NCBI GenBank assembly: GCA_934047225.1
Contig: OW203985.1
Span: 11,463,701-11,527,700 of the forward strand
Source of the DNA: Ypsolopha sequella
Taxonomy: Eukaryota > Arthropoda > Insecta > Lepidoptera > Ypsolophidae
DNA length: 64,000 nt
Reading direction: 5' to 3'
Numbering within the stretch: the first letter of the stretch is position 1; each line of letters starts with the position of its first letter. Positions 52,951 through 64,000 of the stretch are shown in pieces. Both the position numbers and the translations under genes were made by a program. Below the pieces are notes generated by a model. The model ran no database searches. It was not told the origin of the DNA and saw only the letters and a program-made list of their open reading frames with translations.

Positions 52951-53414
52951 TTTGTATTAATTTGGGATTTTAGATCTAAAATTAATAAGTTAACTGCAGT
53001 CAGTAGAAAATGTAGTACCTACCATCATCTGTAGAATGCTGTTTCTGGGCACTGTCAACATCTACATTAGGTCCAGGTTCATGGTTTGATATCAACATCC
53101 TTGGTAGGTTGTAGTTATGCTCCAGTTGAACTGAAATTCCATGAGATGAAACCACACCTGTAAAATTAAAAAATACAAGTCAAGTCAAGTGGGAAATTGT
53201 GCAACATATTCAGGGTTTGGGGCAACATCCTATACAAAATATCAAAATGTCAGGGGTGTAACTTATTCATAGAGCTAGAGACCCTTGACGTACTGACAGA
53301 CAGACAGCAGTCACATTAATAGAGCTTGTTTTGTGCTTTGGGTGCAAAATAATCCAATGGGCAGAGTTAGGCATGTTTGTTTATTTATCGTATTATGTTT
53401 TATATTTATTCATT

Positions 53415-53570
53415 CCATCCATCCATTCATCAGCCCGTGTTTGTCCACTGCTGGACATAGGCTTCTCTAATAATACGCCACTCTTAGCGGTCCTGAGTCA
53501 TCCTCATCCAGCCGCTACCTGCAACATCCTTTAGATTGTCGGTCCAGCGGGCAATAGGTCGGTCTCAGTG
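53415..53570 (-). mobile_element. RTE-type 3' end fragment
   Basis: CCATCCATCCATTCATCAGC and GTCCACTGCTGGACATAGGC followed by CGCCACTCTTAGCGGTCC match the tail of the 3,166/13,629 family or a close relative. Confidence 0.7.
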
Positions 53571-54541
53571 GCGTGCACAGAACTTTTTGCCAGAAAAGCA
53601 ATCAGAAGGTCAAGTAGGACAATAAAAAAAATATGAAAAAATTTAAATAACACTTTGAAAAAAAAAAGTTTGTATGAAAATGTCCACTCTAGGGTAGACT
53701 CACATGACTCCTTTTAGGCCTGATACTGAATGCGGACTTTTGCATTGCTTGTAAAAAAAAAATATGTCATCCACAGAGTACTATATTGCTACATCTGGCA
53801 ATAAAAAAATCAAACAACAACAACAACGAAACTGTGTTGAGTGTTACCAACGTCTGCAAAAAAAAACCCTAAACTGTACTTTGTCAGTCACAAGAGGTGC
53901 CTATTAATCACGTGACGTATATTTGGCTGAAATTTAACGCCCTACCATCTCGGTTATTAAATTTTAAAAGGCAAATAAACTAGTTGTTCACCCCGAACTA
54001 TGAACTCGCGATTCGATCTCGACCGATATGGCTCGAACTTAAAAATTCAAATTTCATGAAGTTCCGATCAGCGATACTCGAGTTATGGTCGGACAAACAC
54101 ACAACAATTCATACATACATACATAATTATATTTGGTATCTCTCATGTATGATTGTCAATATTAATCCATCACAGAAATTGTTGTCATCAAAAATTATAT
54201 TTATTTTAATAATGCATTACTTCATAACAAATAAAATTAACCGATCAATCTGGGATTTCGTAACAAGACAGCAACACTTACTGCGTTCAGTTATGTTTAT
54301 ACTGTGACCCAGACATGGACTTCATGTTCTGTTCTGTGACTCTGACAGTAATATTTTTTAACTTGATGGCAAGCGACACATTTCTATACAGCCTTCAGTC
54401 AAGTGACGTCACACGAAGGTCAAATGAAAGTTGCAAGCTTTTTCGTAAAAATATTCATCATCATGAGGTTTTTCAGAACAAAAGTTCTAAAATTTGGCTT
54501 ATTAAACCTAAATCTCGAAATGGTTTTCGAATTAACACACC
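53571..54541. other. Interval between the two P-like transposases
   Basis: Mostly AT-rich. A segment at 53,985-54,125 ending in CATACATACATACATA resembles the end of a dispersed repeat (CGAGTTATGGTCGGACAAAC). No THAP exon for transposase 1 was seen. Confidence 0.45.
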
Positions 54542-55540
54542 TTAACATATTTTAATATATGCGAATTCTTTAAAGGAGTGCAGCAATCTGCTATCGTCTT
54601 TCTCGCAGTTTGCTCCAACAGAGTGATTCGACGTCATATTATTAATTAGCAACGTTTTGAAGCTATTAATAAACTGGTTGCATGTTGGGTTAACATTGCG
54701 TATGCCATTGCTTCTTATAGCACAAAAGAAGTTCTCTAATGGGTCCTGGCTTAAACTTCTCGTGAGAAGCGATGTTACCCCATGTTGAGTTTCAATATAT
54801 TTGAACATTTCTTATAATGTTTGGATATTTCTAATCCAATTTCTTATTGATGGTACTTGAAGGTACTGTGTTACGCCATGCTTAGTCATCGTTTTAAATC
54901 TAATCGACCGCAGAATTGGTAAAATTTCGTCCCACAGCTTCCAATGTGGCGAATTTTATTTCATACATACTTTGTATGTTTTTGCGCTGCCTTTATACGA
55001 GTTACCATTGAATGAGTCAAATAACTTGTCAAATATTAACAGAAGCTCAGCAGTATCTTGACACTCTGCCGGTAGCACACCACGTTCTGAAAATAAAAGC
55101 AAAATTTGTTAAACGCTCTGTAGTCTACTGGTTGGACTTCTGATGGAGATCGCGAACTCAAATCCAGTAGCATACAATGGTTAATCTGCGTGCTTCAAAA
55201 GGTACGTTAAGCTTTCATAGTGAGCCAATTCGTTTGAAATTGATAACGTCAAGGGCAATTATTTTTTCTATGCTGAGTCAGATGATTTTTTAACAGCACC
55301 ATTGAGGTCGTAGATATCTGTAGGAAGGAGGTATTAGTTTCAACTTCTCAAGAGGCCTGTGAAAATTGGTATTGACAGACTGATAGGCGGACAAAGTGAT
55401 AAGGGATCTGTTTTTTCTCATTTCGAGTTACGGAGTCCTAAAAACGACAATAAACTATTAAGCCTTTGGCACATACAAAGCTGGGCTGCATTAGGGGGTT
55501 AGCGGGCGAATAACTATGGAAGTATATGAGCAACGCCAAA

Positions 55541-55590
55541 AGAAAGCGCGGCGTAATGAGCAAGGCATGACATGTCACGCCGCGCTTTCT
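55541..55590. repeat. GC-rich hairpin in the last intron of transposase 2
   Basis: AGAAAGCGCGGCGT (55,541-55,554) is perfectly inverted at 55,577-55,590. It contrasts with the AT-rich intron; GCGTGTCTAATACGCCGCG follows directly, giving further pairing. Confidence 0.6.
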
Positions 55591-57556
55591 GTGAGGCGTG
55601 TCTAATACGCCGCGTTATTTAGTCTGTACGCGGCATAAAACTAAATAATAAAAAACTTACTTGCACAAAACCGCATAATTGCAGATACCCGTTGGCTGAA
55701 AACCTGGGCTGCGTGAAGTACCTTCATTTTTGGTATTTTTTCCTTATAGACATGGCTTTCTGTTAATTTTTGCAAGGTTCTTATTTCAGCTTCCCCTTTA
55801 TCTTCTTCATATAACATCTGCAAATGTTCCCACTTTGCCAGCTTTACTTCATTATTATGGACAAATCTTATTTGTTTGTCAATAAAATTATTTCTTATCC
55901 CTTTCAAAAGGTGTGGCGGATCAAACAGTGGAAATATTTTTCTGTCTTCAATTTCGATCGCTGAACTTTTATATTCTTCTCCACGGCGCAAGTAATTTGC
56001 CTTGGTTTCTTGCTGAAGACTGTTTATGGCCGCCATGTTTGAAGCAGATTGGTCGCAAACGGTACAAACAATCTGTAGACCAGTGCTGGATTCTTCAGAT
56101 ACTACCCTTTTTATTAATTCTTTTAATAGATTACTTTTTGTTGCAGCTTGACAAAAAGTAAAACATACTGGTTGCTTAAACCTTCCTTTAAGGCCTTTGA
56201 TCATAAAGACCAATGCATGGTCAGCAAGTTTCTTATTTTTCTCTTCACCATGGTCTTCAAATCCGACTATTTCATCTTGTTCCTTGTCGTAGTGAAGCCC
56301 TGCTGATAACGACACTTCATCGAACAATAAAGCGCACAGTCTTTGTTCAGCTGATAGCCTAAGCACATTTTTTTTTAAATTGTCTATTATTACCTCATTG
56401 ATGCCCGGTTTTAAAACTAAGCAGCTCAGTAACTGTTGCAGTGTTCTTTTTGACGGCAAAGTAAATTTTAACCTTCTCATTAAATTGTACGCTTTTGCAC
56501 TTTGTTTCAGAATAGTCAACGACAAAATTTTTTTCCTTAATGGAAAATCGTCGTCCTCTTGCAGCTTTAGCGTGTTTTAACTGCATGAAAGTAAACAATT
56601 TTGCAGGTTCTGGAAGTTTCTCAATAGCTTTTACAAAAGCAGTAGACTTCGATAATTTTTCTGCCTTTCGAATCATTTTTGTTTGTGATTTGCATTTAAG
56701 TCTCAGTTTCGTTAATTTGTTTTTTAAATTTATCACCTCTTTGGATTTTCTAATTTCGCTGGCTGGCTTAGCAACTGTAAAAAGAACATAAAAATTGTAT
56801 TTAAAATGTGAAATACTAAAATAACAATTAATAAATAAAACGCTGATTTAGTCAAGAAAATAAATTCTCAACATAAAAAAATAGTTGCCATTATCAAATG
56901 TAACAGTAGATATTCACTACAAAAGTATAGAATTAATATGCAATATTGGATTTATATTTATCACTACAGATTTGCTATAAGAAATCAATCACTAAAGATA
57001 AGCTCCCCTATGTACATAGTGTGTCTAGGCCACATGTAGGTACCAAATAAACCCAAAGGAATGATCGGACAGGAATACACTTTAAAACTAAAAACTAATA
57101 TTCACCTGTAGATATCTTTTCGCTACGTGTTTGGTGTTCTCCAAGAGTAGGCTGTTCTAATTGAGATTGTTGAATATTGAGACTCAATGAGGGTCCTGAA
57201 ATTATAATAATATACACCATAATTATGTATAAAAACCAGTCAAGTGCATGTAGTTCTAAGGGGGGGGGGGGGCATACGTTAGTAAATATAGGTAGCTGAA
57301 GTATATATTTTTACAATCAGCTTTTTAATACCTACAAATCGATATCCATATTGTCTTTTTAGGATTATATTTTTTTAATAACAAATTTAAACATTTATTA
57401 TTTAATTTAAACAAATATTCACCTGAACAATTATTTCCATGTGGTTGGTGTTGTGAGTGAGACAAATTTTCTGCAGGCTTTGGCTCTTCTAGTTGACATT
57501 CCTAGATGCTGAGACCTGATGAAGACGCTGGAATAATAGATTTATTATAATTTATC

Positions 57557-58232
57557 AAAAAAACCGGTCAAGTGCGAGCAGGACTCGAGCCCTGTGGGTT
57601 CCTTTCCATTAAAATAGAATTTATAAACTTTACAAAATTACACAATTTACACAATTACAAACTTATGAAACTACAAAATGTATGAACCAAACTGCAAAAT
57701 TACGTTGGTTGAATATTCGGGGATGTAACCCTAAAACTACATAATAAATTGACGTGTTTAGTATTTGTTATTTAAAAACATACAGCATATATGGTACACA
57801 ATATACAGAAATTACAAATTTCTTTTTTTACAAAAATTGGTCTTTGGGATAGCTGTAACAAAATTGGTCTAAAAATTACAACTTTGACAGCCCTCCATTT
57901 GTTGGCATTTGAAGATAAAAATATATTTATACTCTACTCAATGAGCTCTAGACAATGATAACCCACAAGCTAGGATATGAAAAAAGTATTTTTTTTTTTC
58001 ATCTCCATTTGTATGTATGAGGCCCCTCTGAAAAATAATCTAATAACATTTTTATTTCAAAATTCGGTTTTAGGTCAACATTTTACATAACATATAAAAA
58101 TTTCAGGTCTCTATCTCTTTCCGTCTACGAGCTAGAGACCTGTGACATATGGACAGACCAGACAGAGAGACAGACGGACGGACAGCAGACTGACATTAAT
58201 AGGGCTCCGTTTTGCCCTTCGGGTACGGAACC
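57557..58232 (-). mobile_element. Interspersed repeat, minus copy of the 36,179 family
   Basis: Starts AAAAACCGGTCAAGTGCGAG and ends with GGACGGACAG and CTTCGGGTACGGAACC, the reverse-complement landmarks of 36,179-36,960. It lies between exons 2 and 3 of transposase 2. A 53,270-53,345 segment (GACAGACAGACAGCAG, ATTAATAGAGC) is another fragment. Confidence 0.6.
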
Positions 58233-58744
58233 TTAAAAATATTGCATAATAAAATTGTCTGATTAAATACTTACATAGATGTAATGTAGGTACACTATTT
58301 GCTGTCAGTCGTTTACTCGGTGAATAATATTTTTCACCAAAATGTCGTTGACACAACCTGACATTGTTGAAAATGTATTTGTTGCCTTTGCTCTGTGTTG
58401 TAAGATCTAACACTGATTTCCACAACATGAACCTGTCTTCATTTGGATACTCGTAATGTGGAAACCGATGAATAGGAACTGAAAATAATTAAAATAGGTT
58501 ACGTTTCCTATGGCCACTGTTAAATGATAAAATTTATTGTACATAGTTCACACTCGGGAAAACCTCTGACACCCCCTCGGGGATTCGTGTTTTGGCGATA
58601 TATTTATATTTATATATTTTATAAAATATCAGAAAACTGTCAAACCCGGACAACTTTCTTGCTTCTTTCTTCATGTAATTTACAAAGAAATACTAGGGTG
58701 TGTGTCGATAAGTGGGCACGATTAGGTACACAGGATACTACCGA

Positions 58745-58815
58745 TTTTCATCTGCTACGATCCTGACATAGGTACCTCTTTCGCCTCTTCTACATCCTTC
58801 AATCTAATCATCTTA
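58745..58815 (-). mobile_element. LINE 3' end fragment (SAYPSGK type)
   Basis: GCTACGATCCTGACATAGGT, CCTCTTTCGCCTCTTCTACA and TCAATCTAATCA match the 41,205 copy. It lies in intron 1 of transposase 2. Confidence 0.55.
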
Positions 58816-58937
58816 TTTTTTTCTGGTTAGTACTTAATCAGGGATAATATTACATTAATTGTGAATTATGATCATGAATAACACTTACCATCCGGTTTAC
58901 ATCCAAAATGACATTTTTTATCTCTTCGTTTCGGCAT

Positions 58938-60479
58938 ATTTCCAATCCAAATTCGTGGGCAGCTCAGAGTCCGATTTTTGTAAGCAAGTTGTCTCAGGTA
59001 AGGAGGATGTCACCAAATCATACGAAGCAGGAAGTCGTTAAAAATAGCGATTTTTAGCAATGAAAATTTTACACGAATCAAATTTTAAATTTCAAATTAA
59101 AAAACTGCTTCAAGAAAATTTTCACAACAATTATGTTGCCAGACAAAAAACAAAATCTACCAAAAGTTACGTAGTACAATGAAGTCACATAACATTGACC
59201 GCGATTTTAACATTAGACAATAGTTTTAAACTCGGTTCGAAATAATAGACTGTCAGAATAATATTGAAAAGTAATGTTTATTTTACATCTGCTGTTCACA
59301 TAACTACAGTTTTTGCTTCGCTTTTGTTAATATGTTTGTTTTTATTTATTTATTATTATTTTATTTATATGTATATTATTGTACATTAACACACATATTT
59401 AACCAACCATCACGTTTGGGACGTAAAAATGGTCGGTGAAAAGTGAGTGTACCAACTGTAACTTTCTTTTATGTTTTTAACAAATATTAGTGAGCATACA
59501 TTTTTTTTTTGCTCGCCGTACAAATTTACAGTACGATTACTATAGTCGTAGTCGGCCTCGATCAGCATGCAAATTGAAAGTAAATTTTGCCTGCTGATGT
59601 GTGCGAGTATTTTTACTGTACGAACGCATATCAATCAAAATTTTGTGAATTGAATAATAGAACTTACAAAACGTTTTTTTTATTTCAACATGTCAGCCCT
59701 ATTAGAGCGTGCGCTGCCGATAGATCGCACGCTGTACTAGTACAGCGTTTTTACATGTATTTTCTGACAGTACATAGCGTAGTGAACAATTTGCGTAGGT
59801 ATTTTCATTTTACAAGTGAGAGAAATACCTGTTACGTAATAACTACTATATAATCTACCCCTGTTCATAACTTAAATGAAAAAATTGATGGCACACGCAT
59901 GACACATTTTTATGCATTACCTATAAGTTTTTCTGAAAGTTATATTCCCCACCGAAAACAACTTCTGGTTACGACACACAGCATTAGTTTGTGTAGCTGT
60001 GGCAGGCAAATAGTAAAATATCACCGTTTATAAACGGCGTCGTCAGTTTATAAACGCTCGCTGTTTTTCAATTTGCTGTACGCCAATTGAAAAATGCCCA
60101 CCGTTTTTAAAATGATTTCTAAAAAGCCGAATTAGAAAAGTCTTTTACTAACAAGTAGGTGCGACGACAAGCGGAGCAAATGGTCCTTTTCTACTGACTT
60201 TGAGAGTCAATCAAGACCCAGAAGTCCAACCTTACAGGAATAGTACCACTTACTCCACGTTCATGAATACAAACCTACCGAATCCAATTGACGTCCGGCT
60301 ATTCCAGAACAACAGTCGAAAGAAGTTTTTTTAAAACTGAAGCTTAAGTATTTCCACAAATAAAACGGGTATTTACTATCAATAAGGCTAAAAATGAGAA
60401 TTGCCCTCTAGGAAGTTATAAATTGATTTGCAAGGAAACAATTTTTTTTTTTCTTGTACCTCCATTAAAAAGTGTCCGG
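58938..60479. other. AT-rich interval upstream of transposase 2
   Basis: No supported gene. Terminal inverted repeats for transposase 2 were looked for here and not recognised. A weak palindrome (TTTTTCAATTTG/CCAATTGAAAAA) lies near 60,064-60,095. Confidence 0.45.
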
Positions 60480-60600
60480 TGGTTATGAGGCATATCGGCT
60501 ATCTACGGCTCCTTATAGCGTTGTTTCTGTCACCAGACGTTTAGTGCTTATTAAACACCGAGCACTGTACTCGAAATAAGTTTTGAAAATAGAACATTCT
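60480..60600. mobile_element. Diverged relative of the 6,028 MITE
   Basis: Shares ATCGGCTATC, CGGCTCC, CACCAGACG and TTTAGTGCTT in order with the MITE at 6,028-6,139. Its terminal repeats have decayed. Confidence 0.45.
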
Positions 60601-61876
60601 GGACCCGGTTGCGAAAAGATATTTACGAAATATTGTATGAAACATTTCATAATCGGTTAGGTTTTTTTGACGTTCTACAACAGCTTACAATTTAAGGGGA
60701 AAACATGGCGGATTTTTCAGAAAGTAATTCTGATTGACGAATTAATATCTATTCCACCTGAAAAAATCTATTCCACGATGTAAGCCTTGGGTTCTTTATT
60801 ACACGTCGCGAAATATACTATTATTTTTTAAAGTGATGCTTTCATGCTTTACTCGATTTGTGTAAAGTAAAAAAAACTGGTGGCAATAGGCGATCATAAT
60901 TCAGTATCATTTTAAATAATACTGAACTGAATAATATTTATCATAGTATATATATGATAATTGGACCGCTAGATAATTGTCGAAATCTTAAAATTCTACC
61001 AAAATTAACAATTAAAGAGTATAGCAACCCTATGCCGAAATATCACGGGAATGCCACCTACCTTACCGCCATCTAGTGTAAAGACTGTGAAACCTGCGAC
61101 TTTGTTTTATGTCCCCCATCACATGATGGCACCACTTTATATGTATTATTTTTATTTATGCGCTAGTAGGGAAAATTCACACCCCTGATGCTGATCACAA
61201 AGTTCTGCCTCCAAAAATGTGCGTTTGGAGTAAAGGAAGTGTGCCTTCGCGGCAGCGAGCTACGTTCCTATTGGTTGCTTGCAAAAATACCACTTCCGTT
61301 CCTCCAAAAACATTACAAAAACAATAACTTGGCCAATTAAATTAAACCTAACCCTACCTGTGGAATGGAGACAATTATCATTTTATTTACAAGGCTTTGT
61401 ACATAGAAATTAGCAATGTTATGAAAATAATTGAAACTCACTGACTCGAATGCAAACATGGCGCTGGCGGTTGTATAAACCGGAAACACATTTTATAGAC
61501 TTGAAAACTTTGATCACATAAATTATGCAAAATGACATGAGTAACTAAATTAAAATCTACGAGGTAACTCAAGTAAATTAACATTATCTTAGGCATTAAT
61601 AATTAGAAATAAGTAAGGAAAGTTTCTAAATCAAAATCTAACAACATTCCAAGAATAATTTTAAAGCTTCCGGGTTAAATTATTCATAATTTATTTTGGT
61701 GTATATTTTTTGTTTGTATGTAAATGAATTTTTGTATTTTAATTATTTTAACGAAAATAAACTTATGTTCGTTCCTTGGTAGGCCTTTAATTTTATGTCC
61801 GTGGCATAACATATAGGTAGGTACATACATTGAATTATGTACTGTCAAATGCTTTTTTGTTTTATATATTACACAA
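60601..61876. other. AT-rich interval
   Basis: No supported gene or repeat structure. Confidence 0.45.
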
Positions 61877-61978
61877 ACGCAGTAAGATTGTGGATTTCAC
61901 TGCGCCAAACTGTTTCTGCCTCACCATCAATCAGTATATTTAAGAAAAGAATAAAAGATTACTTACTACCTGTATAGG
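61877..61978 (+). pseudogene. LINE polyprotein C-terminal fragment, plus strand
   Basis: One frame reads AVRLWISLRQTVSASPSISI then FKKRIKDYLLPV and a stop. It has the AVRLWNSLP..R...SPS...FK..IK..L pattern of CR1/Jockey-type LINE C-termini. Only the last 33 codons are present. Confidence 0.7.
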
Positions 61979-62406
61979 TATATATGATTAGTAGGTTATA
62001 TAATTTTTAGTAAGCAAAATTTTTGTTCCTATATTTCGGACCTTTGGTTATAATTTTATAATACTTATGATGAAATGAAATCTAGAATAAATATAAAAAT
62101 CCGTAGATTTTTCATTCATATTTCCGTAGACGACGCCCAAATTCCGCAGATCTATGTAACAACACTTCATGAAATCATTTGAATTCTTCTGGAATCGGAT
62201 ACTTTTCGAAATGTTCCGGTGATTCGCCTGATTCAGCGCGAAAAGATGTGCGAGAATAGAATCCAAAAATTAGTTTCGTTCGGCTTGTTTGGAGTATATG
62301 AATGTGCTTTTATCACATCTCACTCACACAATCATATAACACCCCTCAGTCTAATTCTCCTGGTGTACTGCTCTCATCTGACTGTATTACTTCTTCGTTA
62401 CTTCTA

Positions 62407-62506
62407 ACCCTGCGGTCCGTAATAGAATTACAATGGATCATAAGCCATTCACTTCATACTTTCGTAATCGATTTTAGCGATATAATTCTATTACGGAACG
62501 CAGGGT
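62407..62506. mobile_element. 100-bp MITE
   Basis: ACCCTGCGGTCCGTAATAGA onward (62,407-62,430) is inverted at 62,483-62,506 with one or two mismatches. Very short core. Confidence 0.7.
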
Positions 62507-62837
62507 AAATTCGTGATGAATTGAATGAATGAATGAATGAATGAATGAATTGACACTTTATTGTACACAAAAGACATACAGTAATCAAAAGTAACGTAGT
62601 TAGAACCGACTTTGCCTCAAAACAATTCTCTAATCAATCAACTCATTTATACAACAAGATTAACAGAGTGTTGAAAATCTACACCATGACTTACCATAAA
62701 TGCAAGAAAACCCTTGTATTATGGCTAAAGACGTTGACGTACGAACAGACAAACGATTTAATTGCAAGAGACCGCTCCTAGCTTTATAGCTAGATTACTT
62801 GTAATCCCTCTGTCATAATACTATCACACCCTCTCTC

Positions 62838-62895
62838 ATTTCCCCCCTACACACACACACACCCTCACACACACACCCCTCACACACACAAACCC
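62838..62895. repeat. CA-rich simple repeat
   Basis: ACACACACACAC interrupted by CCCTC three times. It lies within the nested plus-strand LINE 3' region. Confidence 0.85.
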
Positions 62896-63329
62896 TCTCT
62901 CACGCATGCATATTCACCCTTACCCGTGTATATATAAATATAATTTTGTATTCACTCCCTAGAAGTAATTACTACTGATCCCAAGACCTTGGTCGTAGGG
63001 CTAGGGAGTCATGCACTTTCTAATATAACTCCTTTGTCATCTGTCTGCCCTTTATCATTTATTATTAATATTATATAATTTTTTCAAAATTTTGCGTGTA
63101 AGAAAAAAAAATTAAATTACAATATATGTATAGTTAAAAAAAAATATATATACAACAATTAAGTAATTAAGTATATACCATTCGTCTTAACTTCTTCTAA
63201 ATTATATTTGTCATATTTTGTGTAGTTTACAAATGTTTAAATTCATATCCATAGAACGAGCGGGCCTCTCCTATTACAGGTTACTAAACTTAAAAGGGGA
63301 GTCCCAAACCATGTAAACTGTGAACTGTA

Positions 63330-63361
63330 AACAATAAACGAATTTTGAATTTTGAATTTTG
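63330..63361 (+). mobile_element. Tail of the nested plus-strand LINE
   Basis: AATAAACGAA followed by three TTTTGAA-type units. A polyadenylation-like signal followed by a short tandem tail marks a LINE 3' terminus on the plus strand. Confidence 0.6.
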
Positions 63362-63691
63362 AAAAGAAAACAGAGTATTGAAAACATAATTTTGTACAAA
63401 GGCGGACTTATCACTTGAAGCGATTTCTTCCAGCCAACCTTTGGGTGGTGAAGAAATAGTCACTAGAAAAGTAAAAATAGGGGGATAGACGTAATAGATA
63501 GAGTAAATTCAATGAAAAACAATAAAGTGTTAATACAAATAACCTAACAAATTAAACTTAATTTTAATAGATATCATAGACTTACATAAACAAATACACA
63601 AGAATATATTAATAAATACATCTATAATATATAATATATATATGTATATACATTTAAATATCAATATAATAAGGGTAAATAAGTGATGAGA

Positions 63692-64000
63692 CTACCAACC
63701 TAATGAAACTTCATAGTGAGATCTGACTTTCCTCTTAAATATCGCCAAAGAAGACGACATACGAATCTCAGTAGGTAACTCGTTCCAAAGACACACAGCC
63801 TTGACCGCAAAAGAATTCCCATATGCAGTAGAAGTGTGCTTAGGGATACTAAGCAGGTGACTTTCCCTGCAGCGTAAGGAATTGACATAATTGAATTTGT
63901 CGCGAAGATATTCAGGAGCAGAGGAATCATTTAAAACGTTATATAGGAGACTTAATATGTGAGTATTCCTCCGAAGGTGAATTGGGAGCCACCTTAAACG
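63692..64000 (-). CDS. LINE polyprotein C-terminus, runs off the window
   Basis: The last 102 codons are open and end at a natural TAG (63,692-63,694). Recognisable stretches: RLRWLPIHLRRNTHILSLLY, SSAPEYLRDKF, SLRCRESHLLSIP, GNSFAVKAVCLWNELPTEIR and IFKRKVRSHY. This is the typical end of a CR1/Jockey/Rex-type LINE ORF2 downstream of the RT. The start lies beyond the right edge. The intact frame suggests a fairly young copy. Confidence 0.88.
   Translation of the reverse strand, partial: RLRWLPIHLRRNTHILSLLYNVLNDSSAPEYLRDKFNYVNSLRCRESHLLSIPKHTSTAYGNSFAVKAVCLWNELPTEIRMSSSLAIFKRKVRSHYEVSLGW

Larger units (their letters stand above)
48430..53157 (-). pseudogene. P-element-like transposase 1, decayed
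   Basis: Three exons join in phase: 53,157-53,023 (linker, VVSSHGISVQLEHNYNLPRM), 51,053-50,039 (Lys-rich coiled coil, FDEMSL with a presumed catalytic Asp, VCDQGATNVAAINSL, DVPHLLKGLRNNL) and 49,698-48,430 (LPEECRQLIPVVLLLDKLFD, LNQDPVEIFFCNIRSLG, MNRILSGKISY). This is the THAP9/Drosophila P transposase family: RNase H-like cut-and-paste enzymes with an inserted GTP-binding domain. The last exon has a frameshift in an A run near 49,370, an in-frame TAG near 49,268 and another frameshift near 48,620. No THAP exon was found upstream. A SINE and the palindrome-headed element lie in the first intron shown. Confidence 0.85.
54542..58937 (-). pseudogene. THAP P-element-like transposase 2, six exons, disrupted
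   Basis: Exons 58,937-58,889, 58,478-58,275, 57,527-57,423, 57,195-57,106, 56,774-55,661 and 55,086-54,542 join through phase-1 introns throughout. Exons 1-2 encode a THAP zinc finger: CHFGC, a conserved LWKSVL tryptophan, LCQRHF and SVPTL. Exon 5 has the coiled coil, FDEVSL, VCDQSASNMAAINSL and DPPHLLKGIRNNF of the P-type catalytic and GTP-binding regions. Exon 6 has DKLFDSFNG and LTRSLSQDPLENFFCAIRSN. Lesions: TAG in exon 3, one extra A in a run near 56,530, two TAA in exon 6. It ends about 200 residues short of transposase 1. A 55,541-55,590 hairpin lies in the last intron. Confidence 0.87.
62521..64000 (-). mobile_element. LINE 3' end, minus strand, with nested fragment
   Basis: The coding end (63,692-64,000) is followed on the minus strand by a 3' region containing the GCGATTTCTTCCAGCC block near 63,420, and it ends at 62,521-62,550 in a GAAT-repeat (ATTC)n tail next to TTTATTGTACAC. 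A plus-strand LINE 3' end (about 62,600-63,361, ending AATAAACGAA plus (TTTTGAA)n) appears to have inserted into its UTR. Confidence 0.6.

Overview
The window reads as nuclear DNA of an insect, almost certainly a moth or butterfly. Evidence: a tRNA-derived SINE with the lepidopteran-type body near 51.4 kb; many short AT-rich MITEs and LINE 3' ends of kinds common in Lepidoptera; BEL/Pao LTR elements; P-element-like (THAP) transposases; and a neurotactin-like gene with insect exon structure. There is no bacterial gene organisation, and most of the sequence is transposon-derived or AT-rich noncoding DNA.

Layout. 1-1.54 kb: a GTAG-based microsatellite runs into a 20/40-bp minisatellite; the same minisatellite reappears at 39.9-40.45 kb. 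1.55-11.4 kb: a possible TATA promoter, RTE-type 3' ends, small MITEs and a 1.8-kb foldback element. 11.5-17.4 kb (minus): the only recognisable host gene, a neurotactin-like membrane protein in four exons whose phases agree, but with two in-frame stops and one frameshift in its last exon; its introns hold several MITEs. 20.9-26.6 kb (plus): BEL/Pao element 1, with gag and a complete pol separated by a single TGA inside a perfect hairpin. 28.22-31.5 kb: exactly 49 copies of a 67-bp satellite with a 19-copy higher-order duplication. 32-35.4 kb: palindromic MITEs, LINE ends and a 1.1-kb element headed by a near-perfect 350-bp palindrome. 37.5-40.5 kb: a possible TATA-driven spliced unit of unknown function, an inverted duplication and the second minisatellite.

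41-48.4 kb: broken LINE pieces. One LINE reverse-transcriptase fragment is split by BEL/Pao element 2 (42,727-47,817, minus), a young insertion with identical-length 344-bp LTRs, a 5-bp target duplication, a polypurine tract, gag and protease. It lacks RT, RNase H and the integrase core; a tandem array of about 13 repeats of roughly 29 residues lies between the protease and a remnant of the pol C-terminus. The repeat also occurs in its gag. 48.4-53.2 and 54.5-58.9 kb: two decayed P-element-like transposase genes, head to tail. Six exons were traced for the second, including a THAP zinc finger. The first hosts a SINE and a second copy of the palindrome-headed element, whose 40-nt loop is exactly inverted relative to the first copy. 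61.9-64 kb: LINE C-termini on both strands.

The elements are nested (P-like transposase, then LINE, then Pao), as expected in a slowly accreting, recombination-poor or intergenic region. No CRISPR, rRNA, functional tRNA gene or bacterial-type operon was seen. Several disruptions are one-base length changes near homopolymers, so residual assembly error cannot be excluded.
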